From Sarcomyxa edulis (taxonomy: Eukaryota; Basidiomycota; Agaricomycetes; Agaricales; Mycenaceae), in assembly GCA_009761415.1 (NCBI GenBank), contig QUOL01000014.1, forward strand, positions 682,001 through 746,000: a stretch of DNA of 64,000 bases, read 5' to 3'. Made by a program: the position numbers and the translations under genes. The notes beneath the pieces are model-generated. The model saw only the letters and a list, made by a program, of their open reading frames with translations. It searched no databases and was not told where the DNA came from. Shown here one piece after another: positions 36,001 through 47,508 of this stretch (within the stretch, counting starts at the first letter, position 1; each line of letters opens with the position of its first letter).

Positions 36001-39000
36001 GGAGCCCGACGGGATAAACATGAGCACTAGCCAATCGCACCAATGCAGTTGATACAGTAACCATAACGTGGCACCAGAAAATGCGGATGCAAGTGGGTCC
36101 ACTGAGTGTTAGAAACTAAAGCCCGTGCGACGCTGTAGCAAGATCCAAGGATATTCGGTTATCAGAAGAGCCTATGTATGCAATATTCGGAGCCGAGGTT
36201 GGTTTGAGAGAAGGCTATTTGGCGATTGGCGGCGGGGGATGCGGGGGATGCGGGGTAAGTGGGGGAAGCGAGTCCGTTGATTCTCATCCGCGGACACCTC
36301 ATCAGAATGAAAACAACGTGTTTTGGAGAGGGATCGAGCTAAATGATGACGATGATGATGCTAGCGGATACAGATTGTGAGAAACTCACCTATATCCACG
36401 GTAACATACGAGGTGTTGAACATTGTTGAATGTTGAGCGCTGAGCACTGAGCGTCTTCTGTCGTATGATCTCTGATGTGTGGGGTATTTAGTCGCTTGTC
36501 GACGCGTCATGATCGGTGTTGGGCGTTCTGAATGGACCAGTCAACTAATCGAATCGAAACGCTTGGATCGTAAGGGGGTATACGTACTTGCCAACAAAGT
36601 ATATTGGAACGGCAAAATCAAAATGCGGGGGTGACGATGCGGGGTAAAGTGTCACTGTCAGGGGCAAACCAGCTTGGGATGTATCGATCCTGTAGGGCTT
36701 GTGGGTCGACGAGCGGGCGAACGAGATGGAAGCCAGTTTTAACGAGAGAGATGAATGGGCGCTAAGCGCACATAGGATACGATACGAGGTAAACGCGAAA
36801 GCGGTTAGTTGGCGTGCCTTCTTCCATATGCATGCTGTCAATAGAGCAAGTCTCTACAAATCATTCATTCCTGTCATTCCGTAGAGGATGCCTGGTGAAC
36901 GTAGGTACGCACCAAGGTGTTGGTTAGCCAGGACTAGACCACCCCACGGGCAAAAGTCTCACCGTTAGCTCCGCGTCCAGAGTCCGTTTTGCTATCAACG
37001 TGCGTATGCCAGTGCATACATAATGCACCTGAAAGTTGACAGAAATCTAAATCTAAAAGAGATCATCCAATTCTGATCATCCATCCATGAATGAACATTG
37101 TTCGTTGGAAGGCATGGATAGGATTGGTCCGGAATGTAGCGTAAATTGCTTTGAAGAGCTAAGAATACCTACAGTTAAGTGCGTAAGGATAGATCAAACC
37201 TCGATGCAGATATAGATATAGCCACTCACTGGCACTGTAAGGTATGTTTAGCACTAGCCTCGATTCTAGCCCCTCCCCGCCTCCCTACTTGTTAGGTCAG
37301 TAGAGCAGTGATATGGGGTCAGCGGACTGGATTTCACAGGAGACATTAACGAGATAAAACGAACGTTGCAGAGATCGCAGCAGGCATGCCATGTCCTGTG
37401 TTACTTATCTGCATCATGATGATGGCAACAACAAAGTGCAATCGGACGAAACGAACTCGAACTCCATACAGCAGATGCCATACAGCCTGACGGGGATCCG
37501 GAGTCCTTGTGGCGGGGTATGCATGTAGTCACTGTTCAATCGAAATCAGTATTCGATAAGCAGTGGGCCACCCACACCGGCCGAGCGACTGAGTAAGCAG
37601 TTCGAGTACTAAGCATTGACACTTGTCAGCGTTCCGAGTCAAGCAAGTTGGCTATTGAGTATGCATATCGGAGGCTATGAATATGATATACCTGGGTGCT
37701 ACCTCAGTTGTACCGCGCAGCGCGTCATGAGATGCGCGTTAGCATTAGTGATTTGCAAGGATCATAGATAGAGGTCATGGGGTAGTATGAGGCACCAATG
37801 CAATGCAATGCTACGAGTCAAGCTGTATACTCGGACACGGACACAGAATAACGGACGCGGAGGGAGGATGCAATAATACACCATCCATCCGCTCCCGGGT
37901 GACACAAGAGTCAAGAGATTCAGAGTCTGACTCGGGATCCGCCAGTATCGGCGGATGATTCACTTCAAGTTGTGTCTTCTCCCGTCCGAGCCGTTCAACA
38001 ATCCAATCAACCCAGTAAACAGGCAGGCAGGCGGATTGCAAAAAAGCAAAAGTAGTGCTTTGCGACGTGACGACGATGAACACGAACGTTCCCTTCAGAT
38101 AGATAGTCGTCACTCGTAAAGATCCGAGCTTAAGGGAACTGATTGCTGATTGAGCTCGAGCCAACAACAGGAAGGAGCTCAAGAAACTCCGAAGCATCTC
38201 CGTGTCCGTGACGGAAACAACGGGGTGAGAGAAGCCTACCACTAATACCAGGTCCCAGAGGCCAATTGGTTGGCGAGATAGCTTGGATTTGTGTGTCTCT
38301 CCAGCTATATATAGAGTTCCCGATAACAGTTACAGTAACAGCGAGAGAGAGCGAGAGCGGAGGAAGCCGTCCGGCGTCGGATTTTGGGTGTACACTTCGA
38401 GTTGAGAGCGGTCACGAAGAAAGAAGCTTGGAACTTGGACTTGGAAGGAATCGCGAACCAGACTCGGACTCGGATGATAGAGTTATCGGCGAGCCAGAGC
38501 CAGAGTGCAGACAGACAAGTGAATGAAAAGGCAAGGCAAGGCTAGTTTTTTCTCGACCGGTGAGAAAGAAAAGGGGATGGGATGGGATGGTACCTTTGAC
38601 TGAATGGTAGTCGAAAGCACGGACTCGGAGTTTCAGTGTTTGATGATAGATACTAGCAAGGACTGGCAGGATCAGTGTTTTGACTAGCTAGCTATAGATG
38701 GAGAAACCCATTCAGTAGTCCAACTCCAGCGTCTGATCATCTCTACACTTGAGAGCGCTTGCAAACCAATTACAAAGTCCTATCTTGATTCTTGACGTCA
38801 GAGCAGAGAGGGGGAGAGGTACCCGGGTACCACATACTAGTGCGGGGTTAGCTTGTGGGGGTGGAGGAGAGCCTAAAATGCGGAGTCGCGTCCGAGTCGC
38901 GTCAATTTCAATAAACGCCCATTCCATCCTACTCCGTCAGGGTGGGCGATCTATCTACTTAGTAACTAGTTGCTAGTGGGGGTACACGGTAAACGGTAGG

Positions 39001-39854
39001 CAAGGAGGAGAAGGATAGCGACGTTATATTACGCGTTACATACAATGTTGCCGGTCAGTCAGTCAGTCCAAAAAAAGATTCACGATACGATAATCAGATG
39101 CCACTCGCTGCAGTCGGGCAAACGGAGGTAAAACTCGATATCATGATTCACTGGCAAGAGCTTCAAGCAATGCATACGCCCGTACGTTCGTTCACGTACA
39201 TACATACATACGTCGTCGTCGCGTCGTCTACTACTACTGCCAAATTCAAATTCCAATGCATAAATGAATGCATTCAAGCTGTATCCGTATCCGAGTCTGC
39301 CATTATTATTATCCCGAGTCTTCATTTCACTGCACTCACTTACGAAACACATGCAAGACGTCAACGTCCACCAAGCACCATTGCAAGCACAATTGCAAGC
39401 ACCAAGCACCAAGTCCAAGTCGAGTGCACATCATTTTACTTTATATTATATTAATCTTCTGGGATTCTGGGAAACTCGGACATGAGAATGACATGGCAAT
39501 GCACGTATGTATGAAGGGTGAAAGGTAATCCTTATTACCTACCTACGCGTATCGATTATCAGTGCACAGCAAAGCAAGTAGTAAGGGCAACCCGGACCTT
39601 GAGATAACGACTGTGAACGTTTGCATGCATCATGTTTATCCCGTTCGTTCGTTCGGGGCGTTCCGAGATTAAGAAAGCGAGAGCTAAAGGCGTTAAAGTA
39701 AAGTAACCCATGCATACATGCGTTATCTGCAAACATTAATCATGATTGCTGTATACATGCATGTGGATAATTGGATGGGCATGGGCGGTGCATAGCGTAG
39801 ATATGGATTATGGGAATACACGTACACGGTCGGTTCGCACGCACCTGATATCGT

Positions 39855-39940
39855 ATCGAGCACACAAGTGCTGGAAAGATCCCGTTCGAGCACAAGCAGT
39901 GGAAAGCTCCCGTTCGAGCACAAGCACTGGAAAACCCCCG
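39855..39940. repeat. Imperfect tandem repeat, about 30 bp unit, three copies
   Basis: Units share TTCGAGCACAAGCAGTGGAA with small changes. Not within a recognised gene. Confidence 0.65.
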
Positions 39941-41596
39941 AAGACAAAGACAGACGGCGGCCCGGTGTGTGTGGATTATGAGGACGTGTGCAGGAGTAAG
40001 GTGTAAGGCTATGCGTTAACCAAAAACCAAAAACCAAAACCAAAAAGCCAAACCTCAGAGCCAAAGCATGAGCGAGCGCGGATCGTCCATGTAGGTCAGC
40101 CGACGAGGAAGGAAACAGGAGTACCAGTGACTCTGAACAGTGACTCGAACATACATACATACATAGCGAGGGAGCCGGGTCCGGGTGGGTGCGTTGTTTC
40201 GAGTATAGTATAGAATATAGACAGCAAGGGTTGGCATTAGCACTAGCTCGAGTTGTGGCATTGGCACCTACTATAGCATAGCTCGAGTCGAGTTGGGGAG
40301 CAGCCTGAGATCAGCAGACAACGGAGACGGAGACGGGGACGGAGAAAAGCGCTGCATTTTGGATTGACGATTCATTTTGGGGGTTTTGGCTCGGATCCGG
40401 AAATGCTGCTACTGCTGTTGATTATTTGAAATGATGAGGCGAGACGAAGAAAATAATCGATGGGTCCCGGTCAAGAGACGCCTGAAGAAAAATAATCGAC
40501 GGCGCGCGATGGCGATGTGAGTGTGAAAGGGAGGAAGGGATCATCGAGTCATTAATATTCCTCCGGGCAATGCACGTTGACGATGAGACGAGTCAGGTAG
40601 GCAGGCACTTGACGACTGCTACTGTGCACTGTGCACATTATCGATACGGATGCAGATTTCCGTCGCGTGCGTTTGATTAAGATTATGTGTACGTCGCCAT
40701 GGATGGTCCGTCCTGCCTCATGTGAAGGTACGTAGCCAGTAGTGTGGAGGTACGTAGCCTGTAGTAGCCGTAGCCTGTAGTAGTGAAGTGAAGCGTACAC
40801 GCTGGATGTGGATGTGGATGTGGTTGTTTTACCCAGATGGGATGGGAAGAACATGCATATGCATATGCTCGTTACATCTATACCGCGAGTATCTGAGACT
40901 GTGATTGATGGACGAGTTCGAGGGAATTTTGGCGCGCGAGGAGGATGATCCGGCAAGGGTGGGCGTACAGGCGTACAGAGATGATGAATCATACAGTGAT
41001 GTACAGAGACGCAGACGCTGATGCATACGAGACGCTTACAGAGATATGTCGCGATAACATGGGTGAAAGTAGTCGCTTCCAGGTGGGCACACAAGGAGTC
41101 GACGGGTGGAGCAGAGATATTCCAAAGTGCCTCAGGGTGAGAGTGGGTAAGAGGCGGACCGTCGCTAACAGTATACGTGCTGGAGTACATATTCGGGCAA
41201 TTGCGCAGATCGAGGATTGGACAAGGGGAATGTACGTCAACGTTATTAGATTGAGACTTTGCCGGGTAGTGGATAGAGCCGCCAAAGGGGAAGGGGAGGG
41301 GAGGCGCTGGGAAGAGCGGTTACGGAGTCGGAGATCAAGGAGGCGAGGCGGATGGGAATACAAGGAACAGCCAATCACAAGAGATATGGAAACGGTGGTA
41401 TGTTGTACGGGGATTGCCGGATACGTACGGTTGTCATGATCAGGACTCCGTTGTTGTAGGCGGCGCACACTACTAGGCAGAGCTGGTAGATTGGCAGATA
41501 GCAGGCAGGAAGAAGCTGGTAGCAGGTACGCAGATAAGATGGCTGGCTGGGGCAGAGGGTGGCACGGCGGGTGGCAGTAGCACGGGCGAGTCGCAA

Positions 41597-41680
41597 GCTG
41601 AACTGAGTCTGAACTGAGTCTGAACTGAGCTAGTTGAACTGAGCTGACTGAACTGATCAAGTGAACTGACCTGAACTGGG
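41597..41680. repeat. CTGAACTGA-type short repeats
   Basis: About eight copies of TGAACTGA with variable 2-5 bp spacing, 230-310 bp upstream of the Ecl1-type start codon. They could be slippage products or clustered binding sites. Confidence 0.65.
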
Positions 41681-41827
41681 TGCCGTAATGGATGTTGCCG
41701 AGGGAAGAGTGGATGGCCGCGGTAGACTAAAAGATACGGATAACCGTGAGAACATACAAACGGACCGAATGCGAGTGGCGTGTCGGTACTCGGCAATCGC
41801 CCAATTAGGATCCCACTGTCATCTTCA

Positions 41828-41833
41828 TATAAA
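41828..41833 (+). promoter_or_regulatory. TATA box upstream of Ecl1-type gene
   Basis: TATAAA lies 73 bp before the ATG and is followed by a T/C-rich stretch, a usual fungal core promoter layout. Confidence 0.5.
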
Positions 41834-41905
41834 CTCGCTCTTTTTCATCAATTTCCCTTTCCTCCCCGTCCCCTGTCAACTCAACCATCCCCTCCCCTCC
41901 ACAAC

Positions 41906-44005
41906 ATGGACTACGATACTTCATGGTGCCCAGTCTGCGACAGGCAAATCCTTCCAAAACGTTTCAGAGTACCAAAGACACCTCCCCCACAACAGCCTAC
42001 ACCAGCCCCTCCTCCAAGTTCACCCCAGTCTTCTCGTGAGTACCTTGTATCTTTTTACAACTCTCAAAACTAACACATCTCGCCTGCTGCAGCCACAAAG
42101 ACACTGGCGAACGCACCTTCACAAGCAGGCGGGCGTCGTCTCTCAAAGGGCGGAACAATACGCGCCAAAGCAGGTGGCCTCGTCCGCGGTACAGGTCGCG
42201 TCAACCCAAACGGCGCCCTAAAACGTTCCGACTCCAACTCCAAATCATCCTCCCAGTCCTCCACCGCGCCCAATGCCGCGCCCGCTCCCCCGATAAAGTA
42301 CCGAGAGGTCATCGACACCAGCCCTCTCCCTCTCTACTGCTCCGACGAATGTCGAATGGCAGACCTCCACAATACACATGGCGGGCTTCCCTTGAACTAC
42401 CGTCCAGATCGTGATCAGGACACTGTGCCCCCCCACACACACAAATCTTTCGTATCAACCGATAGTGACACCAGCAGCGGATACAACTCCTCCTCGCTCG
42501 ACTCCCAATCATCATCCATCACTTCCTCTTCCCCCACCACCACCACCGCCCCCACAACAAAAATCTCCCCCTCCCTCGCCACCCTCGCCGCCAAATACCA
42601 CTTCCCCCCCCTCCCCCCCCCAGCCCCCACATTCCCTTCCGAACCATCCTCATCCTCATCCTCAGTTTCCGACTACACCTCCCCCTCCAACGCCAACGAA
42701 TACACAAGCGGCATCATGATGGCCGGTCGACGCCTCGCCTCCATGTGTCCAAAGCCAAAGCCTGCTCAGAAACCTGGCAACTACGGCTACAACTACAACT
42801 ACGGGACAGACGCCGCAGAGCACGAACACAAGATCATCCCAGGGTGGAACGACGGCTCGCACGCGTGGAGGGCGGAGGCTTATAGTCTATGTTCGAGTTC
42901 GTCGAAACAGAAACACACCACTACCACCACCGACGGCTCGTACACCCCTCCCAAACCCAAAGCTTACGGCTCCTACATCGCCTCATCACATCCACATCGG
43001 TCGTCCCGCGGTGTCTATTCAACTGTCGGCGAAAACAAATTCTCTACCTCAAGCAGTTACATACCCTACACTACACCCTACACCACACCCGGATCTGGAT
43101 CTTCCGAATCCGAGCGCCTCCAACGCCAACGCCAGGAGACGCAGGAACTCATGAGTAAATACTCTCTGTCGTTCACTCGCCGGTCTGAATCCCGGGTTTC
43201 CCTATCATCATCGTCCTCTGCACCATCTGGTTCTTTCAGAATCAGAAAACCACGCCCGGGGGCGGGTGCGGAAGGGAAGCTGTTGCCGGGTGCGGAGGGG
43301 AAGCTGTTGCCGGGTGCGGAGGGGAAGTTGTTGGTGATGGAGGGTGCGATGTGTGGGAGCGGGAGTCGGTCGGGGTCTAGTTCGAGTCTTTCACTGTCGA
43401 GTGGGTGGTCTGGTCCGAGTTCGAGTTCTAGTGCGTCAGGTGTTGGTGCGTCGGGTGTTGGTGTTGGTGTTGGTGCGTCGGGTGGTGCGTCGGGTGCTAG
43501 CGCGTCGAGGAGGATGCGTATGCGCAGTCCGTTGTCGTTATCGGGCAGCGATTCGAATTCGAGTGAGGATGGCGATGCGGATGCGGAGGTGGTGCGCAGT
43601 GCGACGTCGTTGCCCAAGTTTCGGAGGAGGCCTGCTGTTGAACGTGAGTCTCCCTTATCCTTACCCTTACCCACCATCCATCCCCACCCCTTTACCCACC
43701 CCCCCTCCCCTCCCCCTCCCCTCATCCTATCTCAATCCCCTGCTCATCCCCTCATCCCCCTACCCCCTCATCCCTTCAATCCCCTGATTCCTGATCAACA
43801 TACTAACCACCACCCCCCCCCCACAGCCCGCTCATGGTCCTACGACCACCTCCCCGGAAAAACCTACCCCGTCATGCCCCCCGTCCCGCGCAAAGAAAAG
43901 CGGACGGTGAAGGAGGTGGGGGAAGATGGGGTGGAGGTGGAGAGGGTTGTTGAGGTTGAGGTGTTTCCGGAGTTTAAGAGGTTGTTTAATTTTGATCGGT
44001 CGTGA
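41906..44005 (+). CDS. Ecl1-type zinc-binding lifespan/stress regulator domain protein
   Basis: Three exons, 41906-42035, 42093-43643 and 43827-44005; 619 aa. The N-terminus MDYDTSWCPVCDRQILPKR and, about 100 residues later, LYCSDECRMAD form the paired CxxC/CxxxC zinc site typical of the Ecl1 family, small proteins that in fission yeast extend chronological lifespan and respond to starvation. Here the domain is followed by about 470 residues of Ser/Pro/Gly-rich, probably disordered sequence, much longer than yeast Ecl1. A repeat of PGAEGKLL (43258-43330) lies in this part. The last exon ends FPEFKRLFNFDRS. The second intron (183 bp, GTGAGT...CACAG) is a multiple of three without stops, so retention would add 61 Pro-rich residues. 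The gene stands alone between long gene-poor stretches. Confidence 0.82.
43258..43330 (+). repeat. 24 bp in-frame tandem repeat in Ecl1-type gene
   Basis: Three near-identical units encode GAEGKLLP-type octapeptides. Copy number is likely to vary between strains. Confidence 0.8.
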
Positions 44006-46178
44006 GCGTCGTGGTGGTGGTGTCGTGGTCGTCGCCTGGACTCATCGGACGAGTGGAATCGTCGTCGCCCGGAGAATTGATTCGAATGGACTCACGACAT
44101 GTTCTCGCATTCAGCCAACGCCAACGCTCCTCCCTCGCATCCTGCTCCTCTGCATATATTTCATTTTGTCAATATTCCCTGCAACGCAACATACCCATAC
44201 CCCGGACTCTTACTGTCATCGTTCCCGAAACCAACCAACCAATCGATACCTTACGTCTCATGTTATAACGACCAATGACGACCCTCGCCTCCCTCATGCA
44301 TGCGTTTTATCCTTATCCTTACCTTCTTCACGCACTCCCAAATACCATCTTCACTCCTTTCTTCTCACACCAACAACCTTAATGCCGTCGTCTCATCCTC
44401 ATCTCATGCCCCCCGTGGCCCAAAAGTCCATACGTATACGCGTTTTTCTCTCATCCTCATCTTCATACTCGTCCGCATCCTCATCCCTCGTCCCTCGTCT
44501 CCTTCGGTCTTCGTGAACGAACTGTGCCATAACCATAACTTGTATTTTCTTGTACGTTATATGTGTATATTGTATTTCCCTTCGCCTGCCCTCGCCTCTC
44601 CTCGCCTCTCTTCGCCTCTTTCCCTTCATCCAATATCCTTCATCCTTACCCTCTCCCTCTCCCGGTCGCCTTTCCTTGGGCTTGTCCTTGTACTACCACT
44701 CCTAACTCGATCATCTATCTCACCTACTGAGATATCGATGGTGACACAACACAACAGATTACTTTACAGTACTTTACGCTTCTTTTTACAATTACAATCA
44801 ACAAGTTTTTTTTCTTTCTCATTTCTCTTCTCCCTCGCTGTACTTGATCTCTCTCTTCTCTCGTCTCCTCTCTCTCGCGCTATCGTGTTTTCGTCATCGC
44901 TCTCTGGGTTTCCTTTCCTTCCTTGGTTTGGGTTTGGGTTTGGGTTTGGGTAAATCTCCTCCTTGGGGTGTGGGTGTGGGTGGTTCTTTGTAGGTTAAAA
45001 AGTTGTCGTGGTTCGTGGTTATCTTAGTACAGTACATACATTACTTAGTCGCAATGCAATGCAAAAGTGCTTGCAATGAATGAATACGAATGAATATTCG
45101 TTTGATTCAATTCATTGTCGGATTTTTATTCAATTCATCCATCGTTTGATTCAATTGCAATTCATGATTCATGAATCATACTTCGAATTCTTCATCGTGG
45201 TCCTGCGTGCCCTTCTTCGATTACACTCGCACTGTAATGTCGATCGCGAGCTTGAGGAAAGTTAGAACCAACTTGGTATAGGATGTCCGAGTCCGATGTA
45301 TGTACAGTAACAGGTTGTGCTTCGTGCCAGTGCTTCGTGCCAGTACTTGCTTCGTGCCAGTACTTCATGGGCTCGGTTAACCCTTGGCCACGGCTTCCGA
45401 GGGACAAGCCTAAGCTCGAGCTTGCCTTGGATCATGGCATTGGCAGGATGATTCTGTGAATGCTATTGCTAATACGTACTAGCACGAGTGCTGCTATGCA
45501 CGGGATCATGCGCATACGGGACCTGCATACTAACCTTCCAGGTAGGCAAGGCAAGGCACTAGCTCAGTACTGCTCCTCACTTTTTGGCGAGGAACGGAAC
45601 GTTGTCACTCCGGACTTTAGCTCTAGGGAAAGTGAATGGTTCATTCGGGAGGTCAAACGTGAACGTTTGAACGTTCGAGATTCAAGCTTTCACTGGCAAG
45701 CCATGGCTGCAGGGGAATCCCTGTGTTCGATCATACAAAGCAACCAAGCTTGCAAGCCTGACTGTAACACGGAATGGGACACGGACGGGGGCACATCGAC
45801 TCGGACGGACGTGAATCATGCATGCATGCATGCAAGCCACTGCGGCAGGGGAGGCGTTGTCTCCGTCCAACCGACATGGCCACAAAATTCAATCACAGCC
45901 CCTCAACAACCTTCCCTGGTCCTGGATACCAGCTCCTGTTGTTCGTTGGCATTAAGTCGGGGACAGAAGGAAAAAGATGAATGACCAGCGTGCACGACCC
46001 AAAAGTCCGATCAAAAAATGATATTATCATGAACCCAAACATTAAAATAATGTTCAGAGTCTCCATACATCCACTAACGTTCGCATTCCCCCGCACGTCC
46101 TCTTGAGGGGCTCAGGCCTCAGGCTTTTCTTCCTTGATTGTTCGATGTTTCGTTGCGAATATTCTATGAGGGGACATG
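44006..46178. other. Downstream region of Ecl1-type gene, pyrimidine-rich
   Basis: 44.0-44.9 kb is strongly C/T-rich and probably contains the 3' UTR; 44925-44950 is a TTTGGG-like run. From 45.0 kb on there are ATTCA-type and CATG short repeats and a 15-19 bp tandem repeat at 45319-45368 (GCTTCGTGCCAGT units). No gene recognised. Confidence 0.5.
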
Positions 46179-47508
46179 TCACAGCATGGACGCTGGAGCA
46201 ACGGTACGGACACCGTACGGTACGGTCAGTACGTTTCTTTCGGATTCGCGAATTCCCTTCAAAGACTTGGGATATTCCTCAATATATACGTGTACAACCC
46301 ACGGCTCAGTCACCGTGCACACACGAACCCGGTAATACAAAGCTATTAATTGACCCCTGGCTTTTTTGGGGCCATGTGTACGACGCACTGGCAGCCGATG
46401 ACGCTGGGGCTTTTTTGCAATTGTGCCACCGGAGTGAGGACCGGGGGTGGGTTTATCTACGCAGGGAGAAGGGAAGGGCGAAGAATGCGTAGGGAGAAGA
46501 TGGAGAAGTAGAAGATTAGGGTACCTGTCATAACATACTCGGAGTACGCAAGATGTGGCCACCGAAACTCGGGGTCGTCTGCGTTATCGGGCCTGAAGTA
46601 CACGCGTGCGCATATGGCGCCCATGGGCCGCCGTTCCATCCTCCCGAGCACAGTGATAAGCTTGGGAATGAGATGCATCGAGGGTCGTTGGAAAAAACCT
46701 CGCATTGTTTTCCTTGAAATTTCCAAGTGATCACGATCGGTTTCAATATTGTAAAATTCGGGAGTGCAATGAACAAGGGCGTGCCTGTAGATTGTGCGCC
46801 TCGACAATGGACAGCGGGGGTCAATCAATAAGCCATCGGGATTTACTTGGTCCCACTGGATCATGCTTTGCCTATTTCCAAACGAGAGGATCGGTGAGAA
46901 CGCGGTGCAGGCAATCAGTAGTGTGGCCACCTACTGTGGCCAACCTACTCATAGGTCGGCTTTGTATCCGGTTTTTCTTTAGGAGAGCACTCGGGCCTGA
47001 CTGCCTGAAGTTCCTTGTCGTTCGTTGACCAATAAGACAAAGACGAAGACATGGAAAGAACAAACATCTCGTCGAGAATCTCAAGTCGCAAATTAAAAGT
47101 CCAACATACCTTCCTCGTGGCGATTTCCAGAAGCTGTCAGAAAACATATAAAGATTTGAGGCGTGGAATTAAACGCGTCGCTTTATTTTCCTATGGAGGA
47201 ACATGAGCTGGGTCGCATTTCAGAATATACCCATGACATACCCAAATTCGAGTCGATCGCCGTGACTTTGGGGAATGCTTGGACCCATTTGCCACGCGTC
47301 GATGAATCATAATTATGTCGAAGCTTCCAGCGAAGACATGTCTAAACTGGCCTTCAAGCTCAAGGTTAGGTCTACAAAGTTCATGAGAAACACGAGGGGG
47401 ATACTCAACGGCCTGCACATACCTGTTCGCACAGTTGACACGACGCCCCGAACATCTAGAGTGGGCCGTGATTGAATCAAGGGGATTGACAGCCTGGTGC
47501 TTTTCGGG
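46179..47508 (-). CDS. Hypothetical multi-exon protein, 5' end unresolved
   Basis: I do not recognise this protein. A consistent exon chain can be built: 47423-47508, 47242-47371, 47110-47133, 46949-47013, 46525-46871 and 46179-46456, with GT-AG borders and compatible phases throughout. The last two exons are long open frames: QSMIQWDQVNPDGLLIDPRC, then LVHCTPEFYNIETDRDH, RPSMHLIPKLITVLGRMERR, YFRPDNADDPEFRWPHLAYS, and, across the final intron, LIALYYRVRVCTVTEPWVVH and VYIEEYPKSLKGIRESER before the stop. The 24 nt micro-exon encodes LLEIATRK. The upstream exons are less certain, because a second frame of the 47242-47371 region is also protein-like, and no start codon was found in phase. No signal peptide or known motif seen. 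Confidence 0.45.

Larger units (their letters stand above)
32379..41905. other. Gene-poor stretch of about 9.5 kb
   Basis: No gene could be built with recognisable protein content. Contents noted: a protein-like frame at 32855-33080, simple repeats at 39855-39940 and 41597-41680, tetranucleotide runs (TACA, ATGA) near 36345 and 39200-39215, and a stretch (40552-41660) whose minus strand lacks stops over 200 codons in two frames, which I attribute to base composition. It is unusually long for this otherwise compact window and ends at the Ecl1-type gene, so long regulatory or non-coding transcripts are possible. Confidence 0.5.

Noticed and set aside
39723..40160. 145-codon minus-strand frame
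   Set aside because: Low-complexity composition over simple repeats; no intron or motif.
43078..43725. 215-codon minus-strand frame
   Set aside because: Antisense of the repetitive Ser/Gly-rich part of the Ecl1-type gene.
44925..44950. TTTGGG run considered as telomeric repeat
   Set aside because: Unit is TTTGGG, not TTAGGG, and lies in a T/G-rich 3' region; simple slippage is enough.
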